Of a DNA stretch of 64,000 bases, positions 61,143 through 64,000 are shown in pieces. The notes beneath the pieces were generated by a model, which did no database searches, had not been told where the DNA came from, and worked only from the letters and a program-made list of their open reading frames with translations. Numbering within the stretch: the first letter of the stretch is position 1; each line of letters begins with the position of its first letter. Made by a program: the position numbers and the translations under genes. Origin of the DNA: a bacterium (lineage in GTDB: Bacteria > Planctomycetota > Planctomycetia > Pirellulales > Pirellulaceae); contig WGNR01000013.1 of the NCBI GenBank assembly GCA_016124445.1, forward strand, positions 99,460-163,459. Direction: 5' to 3'.

Positions 61143-61466
61143 CTAATCAATAGGAACCTGCTCGGCAACCCAATTGAGATAATCACGGGAGCCATCCACA
61201 ATGGGAATCGCGATTATCCCGGGTACATCGTACGTATGGAGTTGGCGAATCAGTTCGACCAGTTTGGTGACCGCCTGGTTGGTTGTTTTAACCGTGATCA
61301 GGCACTCTTCCTCTTTCTGTACGCCACCCTGCCACTTATAGACGGAAATGATCGGGGCAGAGATTTGTACGCAGGCTCCGAGGGAATTCTGGATGATGGC
61401 TTCGGCAAGTTTCTCAGCGGCCTGGCGGCTATCGATCGTCGTTTGAACCACCAACGTCTGTGACAT
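61143..61466 (-). CDS. cutA: CutA1 divalent-cation-tolerance-like protein
   Basis: 107 residues, the family length. It has the CutA fold marks: TTIDSRQAAEKLAEAIIQNSLGACVQI, YKWQGGVQKEEECLITVKT and the C-terminal PGIIAIPIVDGSRDYLNWVAEQV. CutA forms stable trimers; the original link to copper tolerance is uncertain and a signalling or metal-binding role is also proposed. It is the first gene of a two-gene operon with an unknown protein. Confidence 0.92.
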   Translation of the reverse strand: MSQTLVVQTTIDSRQAAEKLAEAIIQNSLGACVQISAPIISVYKWQGGVQKEEECLITVKTTNQAVTKLVELIRQLHTYDVPGIIAIPIVDGSRDYLNWVAEQVPID

Positions 61467-61591
61467 GCCCTCGGGTGACCAATTGAAAGAGAACGTAACT
61501 TTGTTTGACTGACTTACCTGCCCCTACGAATAGTTTACATGAATGTATATCACTCTGGCCCCTCGCATTCGTGTGGGTTGCCGCAAAGGGA

Positions 61592-63151
61592 TCAGCTCAG
61601 CGGCGTACGGCGAGTCGCTTGCGATGATTGACCGATTGGCCCGTTAAGCGGCTGATGCAATGGGCTAGGCGGAGCGGGGATTGAGTGCCCACCCGGCGAT
61701 GCTAATTTGCCGGGGTAGATCGATCCATCAGACGCGGTGCCACGCGATTTTGGTGTGGCTACGTTTTGCGCAGCGTCGACGCGAATGCGACGAATGGGGG
61801 AGGGAGCCGTTCCCAGTATTCCATTCCAAACTTCGTAGGGAGAACCCTGACGTTCGTCTTCACGGTAGAAGGTCAGGTAGGTCATCTTCTCTGAGGGTAG
61901 GAACTCAAGCCAATTCTCTGCGGCGCATGTTGGCTGATAGACGCGGCGCCATGTACCGCTATTGAAATAGAGTTGGCTGAGGACATAGCCATCGGCAAAG
62001 CTCGCGTCCAGGGGAATGGTTTCGTCATGATGCGTGTGACCAAACACAATATGCTTGGCCCGCCGACTGCGAAACTCCGATTCTTCCATCGCGCGCTTCG
62101 ATAGCGACTTGCCAATCCCCTGCCTCTTGAGCCAGGAGAGCATGCGCTGACCCCATTGGTCATCATCTTGCAACCGGAACTTCAGCAGCGTCCCCATCTC
62201 TTCCAGGTCGCGCACGCCAAGCGAGGACTCCCGGTCGATGCGATAAACCAGCGGCATCATCTGTTCGATCGTACGATCCCAGCAGTTCTTCATTTCGTAC
62301 TGTAACGAGGTGATCGGACATGAAATCTTCATCATCTGGCGAAGCCAAATAGGTGCCATCACCAACGGACGGACATGATCGAGTTCCTGAATCCCGATTT
62401 GGCATGATGCCGGCAACTGATCCCCGAGGGTGTGTCGGACCTCGAAGCGAAAGCGCGTGATCCCTTCAATCAGCAAGATGTCGGCCAGACTGGTTTGATC
62501 ACGATGCCCAGCAAAACAAAGGCAATCGAAAACATCGCCATGCCGCGCGCAGACACGATGCTGCCGCAATGTCAGTTGGATCTCGCTGTCCTCGAACGAC
62601 TCATGAGGAAAGGGACGGGCTGGCGTGTTATGCAACCCCAAAGCATCGACGACCGCACCGCGAACCTGGCTCATTTCAGGCCCAGGTAGATGCAGCGGCC
62701 AATCGGCATTTCCAACCATGTAATGGATGTTCACAGGTACCGATTGCATTTGATCTTCGTAGGCAGGCTTGCCGTCGGATGCCATCGCCGGCACACGAAT
62801 CATTTTGCGGGAACTGAAACCTTTGAGAATCGCCGTCGTTTCCAGATTGCGTTCGAGAATCCCTGAGACTATTGCGCTGACCCGTAAAGCGAACTCCCTC
62901 TCTTGTGGCCGATGCCATGGTTTAGGGCCGTCGATAAGCCATCGTGATGACCGCATCAAATCCAAAACATCACCCAACAGAACCAGATCGATCTCCTTGA
63001 TCGGTCGATAGCTGCCGTCACTCCGCCACGATGCGCGCACCGCCATATCCTGGAGTCGCTCGCTGAAGATTCGAAAGGCTCCGGAATCGAGGGTTTCGCA
63101 GCTCGTTCCATCGGTCAGATGGAGATCGCTTAGTACGACTAACATACGCAT
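61592..63151 (-). CDS. Calcineurin-like metallophosphoesterase
   Basis: 519 residues. Di-metal motifs of the fold are recognisable: SDLHL (D9/H11), LLGDVLDLM (D61/D64), a GNADW form of GNHD, ARHGDVFD and FGHTHHDE near residue 370. The second metal site shows Ala where GNHD usually has His, so one ligand may come from elsewhere. The C-terminal ~90 residues are Pro/Ser/Arg-rich and probably disordered. The substrate class (nucleotide, protein or lipid phosphate) cannot be determined. A standalone gene on the minus strand. Confidence 0.82.
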   Translation of the reverse strand: MRMLVVLSDLHLTDGTSCETLDSGAFRIFSERLQDMAVRASWRSDGSYRPIKEIDLVLLGDVLDLMRSSRWLIDGPKPWHRPQEREFALRVSAIVSGILERNLETTAILKGFSSRKMIRVPAMASDGKPAYEDQMQSVPVNIHYMVGNADWPLHLPGPEMSQVRGAVVDALGLHNTPARPFPHESFEDSEIQLTLRQHRVCARHGDVFDCLCFAGHRDQTSLADILLIEGITRFRFEVRHTLGDQLPASCQIGIQELDHVRPLVMAPIWLRQMMKISCPITSLQYEMKNCWDRTIEQMMPLVYRIDRESSLGVRDLEEMGTLLKFRLQDDDQWGQRMLSWLKRQGIGKSLSKRAMEESEFRSRRAKHIVFGHTHHDETIPLDASFADGYVLSQLYFNSGTWRRVYQPTCAAENWLEFLPSEKMTYLTFYREDERQGSPYEVWNGILGTAPSPIRRIRVDAAQNVATPKSRGTASDGSIYPGKLASPGGHSIPAPPSPLHQPLNGPIGQSSQATRRTPLS

Positions 63152-63338
63152 TCCCCGCGGATGTTCTGGTGAAGCCGAAGCATCGTTCCGCGCATGGGTA
63201 GCTTCGGTATACCTTCGAAAGAATCGGTTGCGCCGAATGCGTAACGTTAGTTTTATCGCAAGATGCGCTTACAACGCAGGGACGAGAAATGGCATATTCA
63301 ACGTGTTTTGACGGCAATGCTATCGACTGGCTGGCGTG

Positions 63339-64000
63339 CTAGCGAACACGTTTTCGCGCCTTTAGCGCTATGTAACGTTCCTCCGGCATTTTCATGCTGG
63401 TAACGCGAACGCCGAACTTGTCGCCAATCTTGACCGCTTCCCCCTCGGCGATTTTTTGCCGACCAATTTCAACATCGAGTGTGTCTTCACAAGATTTTTC
63501 GAACTGGATGATGGTACCGATACCAATGTTGACGATGTCGTGCACCTTCATGTTCTTCGCCGCGAGGATCACTCGGATGGGCACCTGAATGTGCAAAAGC
63601 GAGCGGCTGTAGCTGGGTAACTGCTCAAAGGCCTGAATCCGATTCTTGGCAGGCGGCGGCCCAGCTTGACTGGCAGCAGGCGCCGCGTTGGTTGGAGGAG
63701 CAACTGGTTCTGGCGCCGCCGCAGGTTCCGATTCGACGTTTGCTTCAAACACCTTGTCGGGATCGGTGAGCGGCCACAACATCAGAGCATCGTGCGATTT
63801 GCCGTCAACTTCGAGTTGCAGGGTAAGCTTGCCAGGTTTCTCTCCTGGTGAACCTGCCTGGCACGCGGCCGCAAGATCGGAGACAGCTTGAACCTTGAAC
63901 TCCAACGCCATGAACTCTTCTGGCAGAAGAGTCATCCCCAGTTCCTGGCCGAGCGTTGCCAGCTTGCTCTCACCGGTTGGGTCTGGCTGAGTGTACCAAT
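63339..64000 (-). CDS. FliN-like flagellar motor switch C-terminal domain protein (5' partial)
   Basis: The frame is open to the window edge; about 219 residues are visible (WYTQPDPTGESKLA at the cut end). A first ATG lies at 63935, but the codons before it read in the same frame without a stop, so the true start is outside. A charged linker (about 100-140, rich in Ala, Pro and Glu) is followed by the SpoA-type C-terminal domain: LLHIQVPIRVILAAKNMKVHDIVNIG, GTIIQFEKSCEDTLDVEIGRQKIAEGEAVKIGDKFGVRVTS. This is the FliN/YscQ fold, which forms the switch complex at the flagellar C-ring. Whether it is flagellar or a type III/related variant cannot be told from the fragment. Confidence 0.8.
   Translation of the reverse strand, partial: WYTQPDPTGESKLATLGQELGMTLLPEEFMALEFKVQAVSDLAAACQAGSPGEKPGKLTLQLEVDGKSHDALMLWPLTDPDKVFEANVESEPAAAPEPVAPPTNAAPAASQAGPPPAKNRIQAFEQLPSYSRSLLHIQVPIRVILAAKNMKVHDIVNIGIGTIIQFEKSCEDTLDVEIGRQKIAEGEAVKIGDKFGVRVTSMKMPEERYIALKARKRVR

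Noticed and set aside
61537..61548. TACATgaATGTA inverted repeat upstream of cutA
   Set aside because: Resembles the MarR core only in part; AT-rich short repeat that may occur by chance.
1..64000. tRNA, rRNA, CRISPR, insertion sequence or prophage
   Set aside because: No cloverleaf-like segments, repeat arrays, transposase or phage proteins could be recognised by eye; a small RNA could still be missed.

Overview
The window looks like chromosomal DNA of a marine-type planctomycete of the Pirellulales (Blastopirellula/Rhodopirellula relatives). The basis is a DUF1559 protein with a prepilin-like N-terminus beside a small regulatory-like lipoprotein, a secreted DUF1080 protein, an ECF sigma factor next to a Ser/Thr kinase, a second Ser/Thr kinase, a secreted sulfatase, a secreted beta-helix protein, and a redoxin/cytochrome/copper-monooxygenase fusion. 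This is a judgement from gene content; no rRNA or tRNA gene was seen. No insertion sequence, phage module or CRISPR array was recognised. Genes are densely packed on both strands, and many minus-strand genes form short operons.

Layout. 1-4.4 kb: the end of a ZIP metal transporter, a CorA-like membrane protein, a secreted DUF1080 protein, and the lipoprotein/DUF1559 pair, with two clear intrinsic terminators. 4.5-11.3 kb: a five-gene minus-strand operon (GT4-like glycosyltransferase, HAD hydrolase, second GT4, GH13_18 phosphorylase, GT81-like glucosyl-3-phosphoglycerate synthase) that reads as a glucosylglycerate-type osmolyte synthesis and recycling module. 11.4-13.7 kb: ECF sigma factor and membrane-anchored Ser/Thr kinase. 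13.7-19.3 kb: lipoprotein alpha/beta hydrolase, response regulator, DUF2007 protein, FolK with an unknown C-terminal extension, a 710-base stretch without a convincing gene, and a nitrilase-family amidase. 19.5-21.9 kb: GT2 glycosyltransferase and polysaccharide flippase. 21.9-26.1 kb: a compressed lipid operon (DUF1295, FAD amine oxidase, DUF1365, cyclopropane-fatty-acid synthase-like) in which two gene pairs overlap by about 80 bases. 26.2-30.7 kb: DUF885 metallopeptidase-like protein, glutamate dehydrogenase, GT4 glycosyltransferase.

30.9-33.1 kb: three unknown membrane proteins, two of them a tandem duplication with an N-terminal zinc ribbon. 33.1-41.0 kb: RdgB-like NTPase, U32 protease/hydroxylation protein, hemerythrin-like protein, DUF4261-like protein, AhpD-like protein, beta-helix protein. 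41.1-47.0 kb: a Ser/Thr kinase, then a NosR-like membrane flavoprotein with two FMN-binding domains directly downstream of a secreted FAD oxidoreductase. 47.2-49.4 kb: a marR-SDR-pirin unit with a perfect 18-bp palindrome in front of marR, a related site in front of the SDR gene, and a terminator at its end. 49.4-52.9 kb: sulfatase and a three-domain redox protein preceded by a strong inverted repeat. 53.2-60.7 kb: very large MscS-type channel and AsmA-like protein. 60.7-64 kb: an unknown small protein with CutA, a metallophosphoesterase, and a FliN-like C-terminal fragment running off the window edge.

Most promising for follow-up: the glucosylglycerate operon, the FMN/FeS membrane protein paired with a secreted FAD enzyme, the redoxin-cytochrome-copper monooxygenase fusion, the overlapping lipid operon, and the tandem zinc-ribbon membrane proteins. 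All functions are inferred from motifs read by eye; no database search was possible.
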